Shown here piece after piece: positions 1 to 8,109 of a stretch of DNA of 64,000 bases. Position 1 is the stretch's first letter. Each line of letters begins with the position of its first letter. The stretch is from Pseudomonadota bacterium (lineage in GTDB: Bacteria > Pseudomonadota > Alphaproteobacteria > Acetobacterales > Acetobacteraceae), in the NCBI GenBank assembly GCA_021805565.1, contig JAJZFA010000048.1, forward strand, positions 1 to 64,000. The letters run 5' to 3'. The translations under genes were made by a program, and so were the position numbers. The notes below the pieces were generated by a model. That model searched no databases. It was not told the DNA's origin and saw only the letters and a list, made by a program, of their open reading frames with translations.

Positions 1-140
1 AGCTTCCGAAAGCCGAAAATCGCCGCGAATTTCAGGCGCCAGGCGGTCAAACCCGGCCGCTGGCGGCCGATCGCCGTTCGCCCGACAGATACAAGGGCAA
101 AAAATTGCGCTGTTCAGAGGTTCCTTAAGCGGGTTGGTAT
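1..140 (-). repeat. End of a palindromic insertion element (partial copy)
   Basis: The 18 bases at 123-140 read, on the minus strand, ATACCAACCCGCTTAAGG. The first 16 of these are identical to the left end of the 147-bp element inserted at 53617-53763, after which the two diverge. An identity this long is not expected by chance in 64 kb. It suggests that the first 140 bases hold a divergent or truncated member of the same family running off the left edge of the window. The inner boundary is not visible. Confidence 0.5.
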
Positions 141-196
141 AACGTCTCGTTCTCGATCTTCCACCGCGCCCGGCCCATTTGAGCATGACCCGGTTG

Positions 197-478
197 TCAC
201 CCGAAAAGCTCGCTGTGGGAGCCAAGCCGGGCTAGCCGGAGGGTGTTGGCGTCAGATTTTCGGTAGATTAGCACCATGTCTGGCTTGATGTGACAGTCGC
301 GGTAGCCGGCCCAATCCCCGCTTAGGTCATGATCGCGATGACGCGGCTCCAAAGATTTGTCATCGGCCAGGGCCACGAGAACCAGCATCAGGTCAACACC
401 GAGCGTAGTCCGGTGCCGGCCCTTGGCCTCGCGTTTGTAGTCGCGCTTGAACGCTGTTGAGCGCTCAATCGTCCGCAT
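197..478 (-). CDS. yafQ: YafQ/RelE-family mRNA interferase toxin
   Basis: This 93-residue protein is the toxin of a type II toxin-antitoxin pair. YafQ toxins bind the ribosome and cut mRNA at the A site. The sequence keeps the residues used by Escherichia coli YafQ: His50, His63 in the DCHIKPD motif, Asp67 and a C-terminal His88 in the SHSELF motif. The length matches the family (about 90 residues). The gene overlaps the upstream antitoxin by 14 bases, so the two are translated together, and such pairs are normally repressed by the antitoxin-toxin complex. The family call rests on motif order and the partner gene; activity is inferred. Confidence 0.88.
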   Translation of the reverse strand: MRTIERSTAFKRDYKREAKGRHRTTLGVDLMLVLVALADDKSLEPRHRDHDLSGDWAGYRDCHIKPDMVLIYRKSDANTLRLARLGSHSELFG

Positions 479-740
479 GCAGGTCGGCCATCAAGGCCTC
501 GACACCGGTAAAAGTCTTACCCTTGCCGGCCTCAAGTTCCGCCATCGCCTTGCGGGTGGTCGCATTCGGCACCGTGACCTCGAAAGGCAAACGGCGCTCG
601 TCCGCGATGCGCAGCATCAGCAGCCGGATCGCGTCCGAAATGGACAAGCCCATGGCTCCGAGCGCCTCGGCGGCGCGCTCTTTGGTGCCCGTGTCGATAC
701 GCGCGCGAACGTATGTGTCGGCTGTTCCCACGGTAGCCAT
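465..740 (-). CDS. dinJ: RelB/DinJ-family antitoxin
   Basis: This 91-residue protein is the antitoxin partner of the downstream YafQ-type toxin. The N-terminal part fits a ribbon-helix-helix fold of the RelB/DinJ family (TYVRARID, then a helix with GLSISDAIRLLM around residues 29-40). The C-terminal part carries the toxin-neutralising segment. A longer reading frame runs upstream to 863, but the ATG at 740 begins exactly where family similarity begins, and the extra 41 residues look unlike protein, so 740 was chosen. The protein probably represses its own promoter in the gap upstream. Confidence 0.87.
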   Translation of the reverse strand: MATVGTADTYVRARIDTGTKERAAEALGAMGLSISDAIRLLMLRIADERRLPFEVTVPNATTRKAMAELEAGKGKTFTGVEALMADLHADD

Positions 741-1304
741 CCCCGGAATTGATCTGTGGACGCAGGATGTAGTCGCAATAAGACTACAAAACAAGCCGAT
801 TTTGCTGGGAGCATAAACGTCTCCGGGATCGGCTGTCCGGCCCCGCCGTTCCCTGCCGTCCACGCAAGGCTGCGCCGTTATACCCCGAGTTCCTTATGCG
901 CCCCCCGTGCGTAGTCGGCGGCAGCAATGTCCGGCCGACGCCAAGCCGACGCTTGAAGGTCGCCCGCACCGGGTGGGGCGAGACCTCCGCGAGGCTGCGG
1001 CGCAGCGTGCCAAGACCGGTGAGAGTCCGACCAGAAACGTCAGAAGGCCGCCGCATTAAACGTTTTGGACGGGCGGCGCGGGACAACTTCGCGAAACCGG
1101 CACCCGGCATGGTTTCGACGTGCGGGCGGTCGCCTGCATCCGACGAGGACCGGCGAAGACCTGTACGCCTTTTGCGCAGGTGATTGTCTCCGCGATCGCT
1201 GGCCATGAACGGGCTTCCTTGACAGCGCGGCAGTGCATGGGCTTGATCCGCCCGCTTCTCGCGGCCCGCGCCGCTGTCCCGATTTCTGAAAGTCCGTTGC
1301 CCAC
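741..1304. other. 564-base gap without a recognised gene
   Basis: Several frames are open here, but their products are Arg/Pro-rich shadows with no family resemblance. The gap should hold the dinJ-yafQ promoter (minus strand) and the lepB promoter (plus strand). A possible weak sigma-70 site for lepB is TTGACA at 1219-1224 with CTTGAT at 1242-1247 (17-base spacing, only 3 of 6 matches in the -10 box). No rRNA, tRNA or riboswitch consensus was recognised. Confidence 0.4.
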
Positions 1305-2060
1305 ATGGCGACCACCAAGGTCAAACCCAGACGACAAACCAACGCCTGGGTCGAAAATATCAAGACAATCGTCTATGCTGGGCTGATCGCCATTGGCGTG
1401 CGTACCATCGCGTTTGAGCCGTTCAACATTCCGTCCGGCAGTATGATCCCCACGCTTTTGGTCGGCGACTATCTGTTCGTGGCGAAATACAGCTACGGCT
1501 ATTCCATGTATTCGCTGCCGCTGTCCCTGCCGTTGTTCTCCGGCCGGATCTTCGGCTCGTTGCCGAACCGGGGCGATGTCGTGGTGTTCAAATATCCGCG
1601 CGATACCTCGGTGGATTATATCAAGCGAATCATCGGCCTGCCGGGCGACCGCATTCAGGTCAGGCAGGGCCAGCTTTATATCAACGGCGATCTCTGTCCC
1701 CGTCAGGCCAAGGGCGACTATACCGCCGACGAAAACGGCATCAAAATGATGGCCAAGCTGTATGCCGAGACACTGCCAAACGGTGTAAAACACGAAATCC
1801 TGAAAGAACGCGACGACGGCTGGCCGAACAATACCCAGGAATACCTGGTACCCGCCGGTCACGTGTTCGCCATGGGCGATAACCGCGACAACAGCGCCGA
1901 CAGCCGGTTCATGGACGGTGTCGGGTTCGTCCCCCTGGAAAACCTGGTGGGGCGGGCCGAAATCCTGTTCTTCTCGATCGATGCGGAATATCCGTGGTGG
2001 GAAATCTGGGAATGGCCGTTCGAGATTCGCTGGAACCGGTTGCTCAAGCCGATTCATTGA
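1305..2060 (+). CDS. lepB: Signal peptidase I
   Basis: LepB is the inner-membrane serine protease that removes signal peptides from exported proteins. The 251-residue protein has one N-terminal membrane segment (about residues 20-37) followed by a periplasmic catalytic domain. The catalytic serine is Ser46 in PSGSMIPT, the general-base lysine is Lys107 in YIKRIIGLPGD, and the conserved GDNRDNSADSR box is at 191-201. The length is typical for alphaproteobacteria. It is the first gene of a tight operon, with rnc starting at the next base after its stop codon. The usual upstream neighbours acpS and pdxJ are absent. Confidence 0.97.
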   Translation: MATTKVKPRRQTNAWVENIKTIVYAGLIAIGVRTIAFEPFNIPSGSMIPTLLVGDYLFVAKYSYGYSMYSLPLSLPLFSGRIFGSLPNRGDVVVFKYPRDTSVDYIKRIIGLPGDRIQVRQGQLYINGDLCPRQAKGDYTADENGIKMMAKLYAETLPNGVKHEILKERDDGWPNNTQEYLVPAGHVFAMGDNRDNSADSRFMDGVGFVPLENLVGRAEILFFSIDAEYPWWEIWEWPFEIRWNRLLKPIH

Positions 2061-2738
2061 ATGAGCGAACCATTCGAAGCGATTTTGGGCCATCGGTTCG
2101 TGCGTCCGGAATTGCTGCGGGAGGCGCTGACCCATCGTTCCGCCGCCGGCGGCAGCGGACGAGGCCACAAGCAGGCTTCCAATGAGCGGCTGGAATTCAT
2201 TGGCGACCGTGTTTTGGGCCTGACGATGGCCGAATGGCTCGCCGAACGCTTTCCGAAGGAGCAGGAAGGCGAACTTGGCCGCCGTCTCGCGTATCTTGTG
2301 TCCCAGCCGGTTCTGGCCACCGTGGCGGAAACCGCCGGGCTCGGAGCGGTCTTGTCGGTGTCGCCGGGAGAAGCCAGGGCCGGGGTGGCCAAGCGTGCCA
2401 CGGTTCTTGCCGACGCGCTGGAAGCAGCCCTTGGCGCGCTGTATCTGGATGGCGGGCTCGATGTTGCCCGGCAATTCGTGCGCCGGACCTGGAACGATGC
2501 AATGGTCGAACAGGCCGATCCGCCGAAGGACGCAAAAACCGCCTTGCAGGAATGGGCGCAAAAAAGGGGTCAGACTCTGCCATTGTATGAGGTTACCGGA
2601 CAATCCGGCCCGCCGCACGCGCCGGCTTTCACCGTAACCGTCACCGTCGGTCTGGCCGGTGCCAGCGGCACCGCCGGCAATAAGCGCGCCGCCGAACAGC
2701 GCGCGGCCGAGGCGTTGCTGCTAAGGTTGCCGGCATGA
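2061..2738 (+). CDS. rnc: Ribonuclease III
   Basis: RNase III cleaves double-stranded RNA and matures rRNA and some mRNAs. The 225-residue protein has the catalytic domain with the signature NERLEFIGDRVLG at residues 41-53 (Glu45 and Asp49 among the metal ligands). A second acidic cluster, ADALEAALGALYLD, gives Asp118 and Glu121. It is followed by a double-stranded-RNA-binding domain from about 155 to the end. The start codon directly follows the lepB stop, and the gene overlaps era by four bases (ATGA), so lepB, rnc and era are translationally coupled, as in many bacteria. Confidence 0.97.
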   Translation: MSEPFEAILGHRFVRPELLREALTHRSAAGGSGRGHKQASNERLEFIGDRVLGLTMAEWLAERFPKEQEGELGRRLAYLVSQPVLATVAETAGLGAVLSVSPGEARAGVAKRATVLADALEAALGALYLDGGLDVARQFVRRTWNDAMVEQADPPKDAKTALQEWAQKRGQTLPLYEVTGQSGPPHAPAFTVTVTVGLAGASGTAGNKRAAEQRAAEALLLRLPA

Positions 2739-3646
2739 CCGCGCCGCAGCCCATGCGGTGCGGCTTCGTCGCCATCGTCGGCGCTCCGAATGCTGGCAAA
2801 TCCACGCTGATGAACCGGCTGACCGGCGCCAAACTGTCGATTGTGTCGCCCAAGGCGCAAACAACGCGGTTCCGTGTCCTGGGCATCCTGATGCGCGCCG
2901 AATCGCAGGTGCTGCTTGTCGATACCCCCGGCATCTTCCGTCCGAAGCGTAAACTGGACCGAGCGATGGTGGCGGCGGCGTGGACGGGGGCAGCGGATGC
3001 CGACGTGACGATGTTGATGGTGGATGCAAAATCCGGCCTGCGCGACGACGTACGCGAAATCGCCGGCCGGCTGGGTGCGTCCGGCCGGCGATGCTGGCTG
3101 GTGCTGAACAAAACCGACCTGGTGACGCCTGCGTCGCTGCTGCCGCTGATCGCCGCCTTCGCCAGCGTGGCGAATTTTGAGGAAACCTTCATGGTCAGCG
3201 CCCAGACCGGGGAAGGAATCCGGCGCCTGGCCGATGCCCTGGCCGCCGTCGTGCCGGAAGGTCCGTGGCTATATCCGGAAGACGATCTGACCGATCTGCC
3301 GGATCGCCTGCTGGCGGCCGAGACGGTACGCGAACAGATATTCATGCAGACCCATGAGGAAGTGCCGTACGGCGCCACGGTCGAAACCGAGTCCTTTAAG
3401 GAGCACAAGAATGGGTCCGTCCGGATCGAGGTCACGATCTACGTCGCCCGATCCGGCCACAAGGCCATTCTGATCGGCGACAAGGGCAGCAAGATCAAGG
3501 CTATCGGCGCCAGGGCTCGGCAGGATCTGGTGGGTTTGCTGGATCGCCCCGTGCATTTGTTTTTGAACGTCAAGGAGCGGAAGGGCTGGGATGAAGAGGG
3601 CGCGCGCCTGCGTGCCATTGGCCTGGAAGACCCTGGCAAGGCATGA
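2735..3646 (+). CDS. era: GTPase Era, 30S ribosome assembly factor
   Basis: Era is an essential GTPase that binds the 3' end of 16S rRNA during 30S maturation. The 303-residue protein shows G1 GAPNAGKST at 16-24, G3 DTPG at 63-66 and G4 NKTD at 125-128. A C-terminal KH RNA-binding domain follows, with IGDKGSKIKAIG near residues 247-258. The length is typical. It overlaps rnc by four bases upstream and the next membrane-protein gene by four bases downstream. Confidence 0.97.
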   Translation: MTAPQPMRCGFVAIVGAPNAGKSTLMNRLTGAKLSIVSPKAQTTRFRVLGILMRAESQVLLVDTPGIFRPKRKLDRAMVAAAWTGAADADVTMLMVDAKSGLRDDVREIAGRLGASGRRCWLVLNKTDLVTPASLLPLIAAFASVANFEETFMVSAQTGEGIRRLADALAAVVPEGPWLYPEDDLTDLPDRLLAAETVREQIFMQTHEEVPYGATVETESFKEHKNGSVRIEVTIYVARSGHKAILIGDKGSKIKAIGARARQDLVGLLDRPVHLFLNVKERKGWDEEGARLRAIGLEDPGKA

Positions 3647-4269
3647 AACGGCGGATCGGTCTGGCCAGACTGGTGCTGGTCGCCGATCTGGGCGGCACAT
3701 TCATCTTCGCCCTGGAAGGCGCGTCGATTGCCATTGATGCCGGGTTGGACCTGCTGGGCATCGCGGCGATCGGCTTCGTGTCCGCGCTCGGCGGCGGGAT
3801 TGTACGCGACGTGCTGCTGGGTGCGGTGCCCCCCGCGGCGATCAAGGACCGCCGGTATCCGTTCACGGCGATCGCGGGCGCGGCGATCGCGATTCTGGCA
3901 GCCCGGGTGTTCCGGACCATGCCCCACATGCCGCTGCTGGTTCTGGACGCCGCGGGACTGGCGCTGTTCGCCGTCACCGGATTGCAGAAGGCCCTGGTGC
4001 GCGGCGTCGGCGCGTTCGGCGCGGTGCTGATGGGCATGCTGACGGCCGCGGGCGGCGGCGCGGTGCGCGATGTTCTGCTGGCGCAGGTGCCGGCGATTCT
4101 GCGATCCGATTTTTATGCTTCCGCCGCGATCCTTGGCTGCGTGGCGATCCTGCTGGCGCGCCGCCTGGGCTTGTCCATGCAGGCCGCGTCCGGCATGGGC
4201 GGATTGGTGTGTTTTGTCGCGCGCCTGCTGGGGGCGTTCGGCGACTGGCGGCTGCCGGTGTTTCACTAG
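3643..4269 (+). CDS. TRIC/UPF0126-family membrane protein (putative cation channel)
   Basis: This 208-residue, strongly hydrophobic protein belongs to the bacterial TRIC-like family (formerly UPF0126, YicG/YadS). It has two internally similar halves: the motif ALGGGIVRDVLLG near residues 47-59 recurs as AAGGGAVRDVLLA near 132-144. About six to seven membrane segments are evident. Family members are trimeric cation channels in structural work, but the physiological role in bacteria is unclear. It overlaps era by four bases, so it is the last member of the lepB-rnc-era operon. In many alphaproteobacteria recO occupies this position. Confidence 0.85.
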   Translation: MKRRIGLARLVLVADLGGTFIFALEGASIAIDAGLDLLGIAAIGFVSALGGGIVRDVLLGAVPPAAIKDRRYPFTAIAGAAIAILAARVFRTMPHMPLLVLDAAGLALFAVTGLQKALVRGVGAFGAVLMGMLTAAGGGAVRDVLLAQVPAILRSDFYASAAILGCVAILLARRLGLSMQAASGMGGLVCFVARLLGAFGDWRLPVFH

Positions 4270-4310
4270 GGTCCGCGCAGGACGATCCGGCGATTATGCG
4301 GACTGCCGGC

Positions 4311-5345
4311 CTACGGCGACAGGCGCCCCCGGTCTGCCATGATCGTGTCCAGCACCGATGCCACGGTGACGCGCGCCATGCCGTCATGAATCCCGGTATC
4401 CGGCGCCGCGATGGCGACAATCTGGCTGGCATGATGAAACAGCGGCGTGGTGCCGAACAGCGCATACGTCCGGACACCCGTTGCGGCGGCGATGTTCATC
4501 ACGCCTGTATTGTTGCCGGCGTAGAACGCTGCCTGAGACAGCATGCCGGCGACATCCGCGAGGTTCCATCCCAGCGCCAAACGCACCTGGGCGCTGCGCG
4601 GGCCCAGCGCGTTCATGATCGCGGTTGCTGAAACCAGGTCCTCGGCCCCGCCCGTCAGTACCACGGCCGGCCAACCTGCGTCCAGCAAGGCCGCCACCAA
4701 TACGCGAAACCGTTCGTGGCCCCATTGCCGTAAGACCTCGCTGCTGCCGATCCCGACAGCGACATAGGCCCCCCCGGTCGTCCCCAGGCGTGCCATCGCC
4801 TCTGCCAACGCGGGCGGCGGAATCGTCAGGCTGGGTTCGGCCGAAGCCATGGGGATGCCGGCGGCCGCCAAATAGTGTGTCGCCCTGGTATGCTGGTGCA
4901 TCGCCTTCACCGCGGACGGCAGGAACGGGCCAGAATTAAGGAACAGGCGCTGGCGGCCCCAGCCATAGCCGCGCCGATCCGGAATGCCCGCCAGCCAGCA
5001 GGCCGCCGCAATGCGGTCGCTGTGATGCAGCAGGATCGCCGATCCGAAATCCCGCTGTCGCAGTTTGCGCACCAGGCGGCGAAACCCGCCGATTCCGTCA
5101 TGCGCCCCGCGCCGGCCGCTGGGATTGAGGTCCAGCCAAACGATATCGCCAACCGAGGGTTCATTAACCAGAAGCTGGTCCGCGAGCGAACGTGGCTTGG
5201 CAAGGAGCGTCACCGATGCCCCGGCGTGTGCGGCAATCGCGCGTATGTGCGGCAGGTGCCAGACCATGTCGCCAATGCCCGGCAGCGGCTGGATAACGGC
5301 GACCGGATGTTCCAAGGGCGGCCAGTCCGCCGGTTGCTGCGTCAT
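4311..5345 (-). CDS. Glycosyltransferase family 9 (heptosyltransferase-like)
   Basis: This protein resembles family 9 glycosyltransferases, which transfer heptose or a related sugar during lipopolysaccharide assembly at the cytoplasmic face of the inner membrane. The N-terminal half has the family's PLPGIGDMVWHLPHI element, and the C-terminal half has VAVGIGSS and a VVLTGGAED strand. The usual acceptor-site motif DTGxxHxAAA appears as NNTGVMNIAAATG, with Asp and His replaced by Asn, which may alter activity or sugar choice. The 344-residue start at 5345 is preferred over an upstream start at 5465 because the extra 40 residues are not family-like; no strong ribosome-binding site supports either. 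It converges with the era operon. Confidence 0.8.
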   Translation of the reverse strand: MTQQPADWPPLEHPVAVIQPLPGIGDMVWHLPHIRAIAAHAGASVTLLAKPRSLADQLLVNEPSVGDIVWLDLNPSGRRGAHDGIGGFRRLVRKLRQRDFGSAILLHHSDRIAAACWLAGIPDRRGYGWGRQRLFLNSGPFLPSAVKAMHQHTRATHYLAAAGIPMASAEPSLTIPPPALAEAMARLGTTGGAYVAVGIGSSEVLRQWGHERFRVLVAALLDAGWPAVVLTGGAEDLVSATAIMNALGPRSAQVRLALGWNLADVAGMLSQAAFYAGNNTGVMNIAAATGVRTYALFGTTPLFHHASQIVAIAAPDTGIHDGMARVTVASVLDTIMADRGRLSP

Positions 5346-5620
5346 GTCGTCTGAACCAGCCGTCCGTTTACGATCCGACTGCACGCTGTCTCCCGCCAAA
5401 CCTGTTTTGCTAAGGGTAGCATCGGCGATAGATGCCTCACCACGCCGATAAAGCTGCCCGAACACGTAAGAATCGACCGCACGCCCGACGCCGCGAAGCG
5501 GTGCGACCGACGCGAGGCGTGGCCTAACGGCTTGCCGGATGGACTGTCAACCACGGCAATCCTGGTCCGATGGTTCCGCCGGCTGGCCGCGAAGGTCTGG
5601 CCAGTCCGTCCGCTTAGGCG

Positions 5621-6040
5621 TCAGTCCAGGGTACCCCATGAAAGGACCCGCTGGATCCGAAGGGCGATCACCGGCAGCGGGGTCAGGTTCATCGTCCGGT
5701 ACTGCGGATAACGCTGCCTTAACTGGTCCTGCGCTGCGTCGTGCTCCGGCCCGCCGGACAGAATATCGGCCGGTCCGCGCAACATGACCCAAGCCAGCCG
5801 CGTCCAGTCTTCATCCCACCGGTCCACCGTGACCGCTACGGCGGGGTTTTCCATGATATTACGAATTCGTTTCAAGACCACGTCGGTTCGCTTCGGCTTT
5901 TCGTCGGCCGCGATGTAAAGCGAGTGCGCCTCTACACAGAAACAGACCGGGACGAGATGCGGCATACCGGTGCGATCCGCCGTCGCGAGATGCGCGATAC
6001 GGCTGCTTGCAAGGAAGCGGCGTTGAGCCTCGTTCAGCAT
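5621..6040 (-). CDS. PPOX-class flavin/F420-binding oxidoreductase
   Basis: This 139-residue protein has the split-barrel fold typical of pyridoxamine-phosphate-oxidase-like proteins. The N-terminal motif IAHLATADRTGMPHLVPVCF is the cofactor-binding strand pair. The C-terminus follows the pattern Arg-x-x-x-Met-x-Leu-x-x-x-Pro-Val-Ile with RVLSWG, as in the subfamily annotated F420-dependent (Rv0121-like). Whether FMN or F420 is used cannot be decided from the sequence; an LLM-class oxidoreductase also occurs at 54750. It probably acts as a small cytoplasmic reductase. The neighbours give no pathway hint. Confidence 0.78.
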   Translation of the reverse strand: MLNEAQRRFLASSRIAHLATADRTGMPHLVPVCFCVEAHSLYIAADEKPKRTDVVLKRIRNIMENPAVAVTVDRWDEDWTRLAWVMLRGPADILSGGPEHDAAQDQLRQRYPQYRTMNLTPLPVIALRIQRVLSWGTLD

Positions 6041-6093
6041 AGCCCGACGATACAGGGTTGACGACCGGAACGCGACTTTCGGTCGCCGGCAGA

Positions 6094-6897
6094 CTATCGG
6101 CCGCGATCGAAGGATGCCGCCGGCACGGTCAAATCGATTCCATGCCGCGGCGCATACGGTGCCTCGGCCACTTCCTCGACCGTGTGCCAGGGCCGTTCCG
6201 CCGCCGGGCGCAGGTCCGACGGACTCCGGTTCATCGCGGTCATCGGCGCGGGAGGCAATACATGGGCCGCGATCGCGCCTGTATCGGGCCGGTTGTAGAT
6301 AAAGCCATAGGTCGGATAGACCGACCCGAATATCCCGCCGCGGCCCATTTCGACCCGAACGGCGGACCAGTTATTGGCTTCCGACACGTCCACCACGGCC
6401 ACGTCGTGCGAAACGCCGCCGCGACCGCCGCCATTCGGCCAGTTGGCGTGATCGACGATCACTTCGCGGGCATTCACCACGCGGCTGACGACCGCGACAT
6501 GTCCAAGCCGCATGCGGCCATTCGCCCGGAAATTGAGGACACTTCCCGGTTCGGGCGTATCGCCCCGAGCGTAAAGCCCTTCAGCGTTGTACCACCACTG
6601 CCAGGCGTTGCCGGCGACCTGGATTCCCGATTCCTGACGGGCATACGGAACGCAGGAAATACCGAAAGACCGGGCGGCGAAATGCCGGCCATACAGCCGC
6701 ATGGCACGCGACTGGCGCATCCCCGATACAGCGGAACCATGCAGCGTTCCAGGGCGAGCGTTGACAGAAACGATGGCTTTTGTCTTACCGGCACGGCCGT
6801 AATGCGATGCTTCGGCGTTCGCGGCGGAAGGCAGGCAACCGAACAGGAGCGCGGATCCCAAAAGCCATGCCGTCATTCCTGTTCCAACAGCCCGCAT
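6094..6897 (-). CDS. Secreted CHAP-domain amidase/endopeptidase
   Basis: CHAP proteins hydrolyse peptidoglycan peptide bonds with a Cys-His-Asn/Glu set. This 267-residue protein begins with a signal peptide (hydrophobic core about residues 8-24, ending near ANA). The CHAP domain supplies Cys82 in SCVPYAR, His133 in LGHVAVV and Asn152 in DHANW. The ATG at 6897 is chosen because GGGGGAGA lies just upstream; an ATG ten codons earlier is possible. It likely acts in the periplasm during cell-wall remodelling. The long AT-rich gap upstream probably contains its promoter. Confidence 0.87.
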   Translation of the reverse strand: MRAVGTGMTAWLLGSALLFGCLPSAANAEASHYGRAGKTKAIVSVNARPGTLHGSAVSGMRQSRAMRLYGRHFAARSFGISCVPYARQESGIQVAGNAWQWWYNAEGLYARGDTPEPGSVLNFRANGRMRLGHVAVVSRVVNAREVIVDHANWPNGGGRGGVSHDVAVVDVSEANNWSAVRVEMGRGGIFGSVYPTYGFIYNRPDTGAIAAHVLPPAPMTAMNRSPSDLRPAAERPWHTVEEVAEAPYAPRHGIDLTVPAASFDRGR

Positions 6898-7248
6898 CGG
6901 TTTCTCCCCCGGATAATCGTCAGTCACGTTCTGGGGTAACAGCAGGGTTGCAAACCTGACAACCCTTTCCGATGTTTAATTCGGTCGTTAGGTTTGAATT
7001 TTGCAATTCGCGTGGTCTGGGAGACCACAAAAAAAAGAAACTATACCTAATAACGGAAGTGTGATCAATGTGTCTCGGTAAATACGTTACATGTGTGATA
7101 TTTATGCCGAATCCGAGCAAACTGGCTCATGGATCGAGAACTATCCAGAGATTTGCTGTTTGACATGATATTATAACGAATATTCGCCGTTCTGGCGCGG
7201 TTGAAGCAACCGCGTCTCTATGATTGGTTTTTGAAAGGATTTTGGCCT
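6898..7248. promoter_or_regulatory. AT-rich divergent regulatory gap (CHAP gene / kdsA)
   Basis: This 351-base gap is much more AT-rich than its surroundings from about 6960 to 7190. It contains a perfect 7-bp inverted repeat with a 3-base spacer at 7012-7028 (GTGGTCT, GGG, AGACCAC), followed directly by a run of A. On the plus strand this is not a terminator because no T run follows, so it may be an operator. A TTGACA hexamer lies at 7160-7165, but no well-spaced -10 box was found. Both flanking genes point away from the gap. Confidence 0.45.
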
Positions 7249-8088
7249 GTGATCGTGGAACCATCCAGGGTCGTGCGAGTCGGCACGATCGAAATCGGCA
7301 ATACCCGCCCGTTCGCGCTGATCGCGGGCCCATGCCAGATCGAATCCCGCGGTCATGCCCTGGAGGTCGCCTATGCCTTGCGGGACATTTCCAACCGTAC
7401 GGGCGTGCCGGTCATCTATAAGTCGAGCTATGACAAGGCCAACCGCACCAGTGCCGGTGCGGCACGCGGGATCGGTATGGCCGCCGGCCTGCAAATTCTA
7501 AGCGACGTGCGGGAAACAACCGGCCTGCCGGTACTGACGGACGTCCACACCGCCGATCATTGCGCGCCGGCCGCCGAAGCCGTCGATGTCCTGCAGATTC
7601 CCGCATTCCTTTGCCGCCAGACGGACCTGCTTGTGGCTGCTGGGGAAACCGGCCGAACGATCAACGTGAAAAAAGGCCAGTTCCTGGCGCCGTGGGATAT
7701 GGCGAACGTGGCGGCCAAAATCGCCGGCACCGGCAACCAGAACATCCTGTTGTGCGAGCGAGGTGTTAGTTTCGGGTACAACACCCTGGTCAGCGATATG
7801 CGCAGCCTGCCGATCATGGCCCGCACCGGCTATCCCGTGGTGTTCGATGCCACGCATTCGGTGCAGCAGCCGGGCGGGCAGGGCACCTCCTCGGGCGGCC
7901 AGCGCGAATTTGCTCCGGTCCTCGCTCGGGCCGCTCTGGCGGTCGGATGCGCGGCGGTATTTATCGAAACCCACCCCGATCCGGACAAGGCCCCCAGCGA
8001 CGGCCCAAACATGATTCCGCTGCGTCAGATGGAGGCGCTGATCGAAAGGCTGGCCGCGTTCGACCGGTTGGCGAAGCAGGACCTGTAA
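7249..8088 (+). CDS. kdsA: 3-deoxy-8-phosphooctulonate (KDO8P) synthase
   Basis: KdsA condenses phosphoenolpyruvate with arabinose 5-phosphate to make KDO 8-phosphate for the lipopolysaccharide inner core. The GTG at 7249 is chosen because AAAGGA at 7234-7239 lies nine bases upstream and because it gives a normal 279-residue protein; the frame is open to a TTG at 7201. Motifs are [33 protein letters not shown] and [17 protein letters not shown]. The Cys in AGPC, with the His, Glu and Asp of the later motifs, marks the metal-dependent class (as in Aquifex aeolicus) rather than the metal-free E. coli type. No other KDO genes are adjacent. Confidence 0.93.
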   Translation: MIVEPSRVVRVGTIEIGNTRPFALIAGPCQIESRGHALEVAYALRDISNRTGVPVIYKSSYDKANRTSAGAARGIGMAAGLQILSDVRETTGLPVLTDVHTADHCAPAAEAVDVLQIPAFLCRQTDLLVAAGETGRTINVKKGQFLAPWDMANVAAKIAGTGNQNILLCERGVSFGYNTLVSDMRSLPIMARTGYPVVFDATHSVQQPGGQGTSSGGQREFAPVLARAALAVGCAAVFIETHPDPDKAPSDGPNMIPLRQMEALIERLAAFDRLAKQDL

Positions 8089-8109
8089 CGCCGCGAGGCC
8101 GGTCGGCCA

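Noticed and set aside
465-863. Longer 132-residue version of the DinJ-type antitoxin
   Set aside because: The first 41 residues show no family similarity and the ATG at 740 begins the known domain.
896-1183. Open frame of 95 residues upstream of lepB, and GGTTTCGACG near 1111 resembling the 5' part of tmRNA
   Set aside because: The frame is Arg/Pro-rich shadow with no family features. For tmRNA no T arm, no acceptor pairing and no tag frame with a proper stop were found nearby.
7012-7040. Hairpin plus A run as a transcription terminator
   Set aside because: On the plus strand A bases follow the stem; on the minus strand the T run precedes it. Neither is the order needed for intrinsic termination.
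7201-7248. TTG start for kdsA giving 295 residues
   Set aside because: The GTG at 7249 has AAAGGA nine bases upstream and gives the normal family length.
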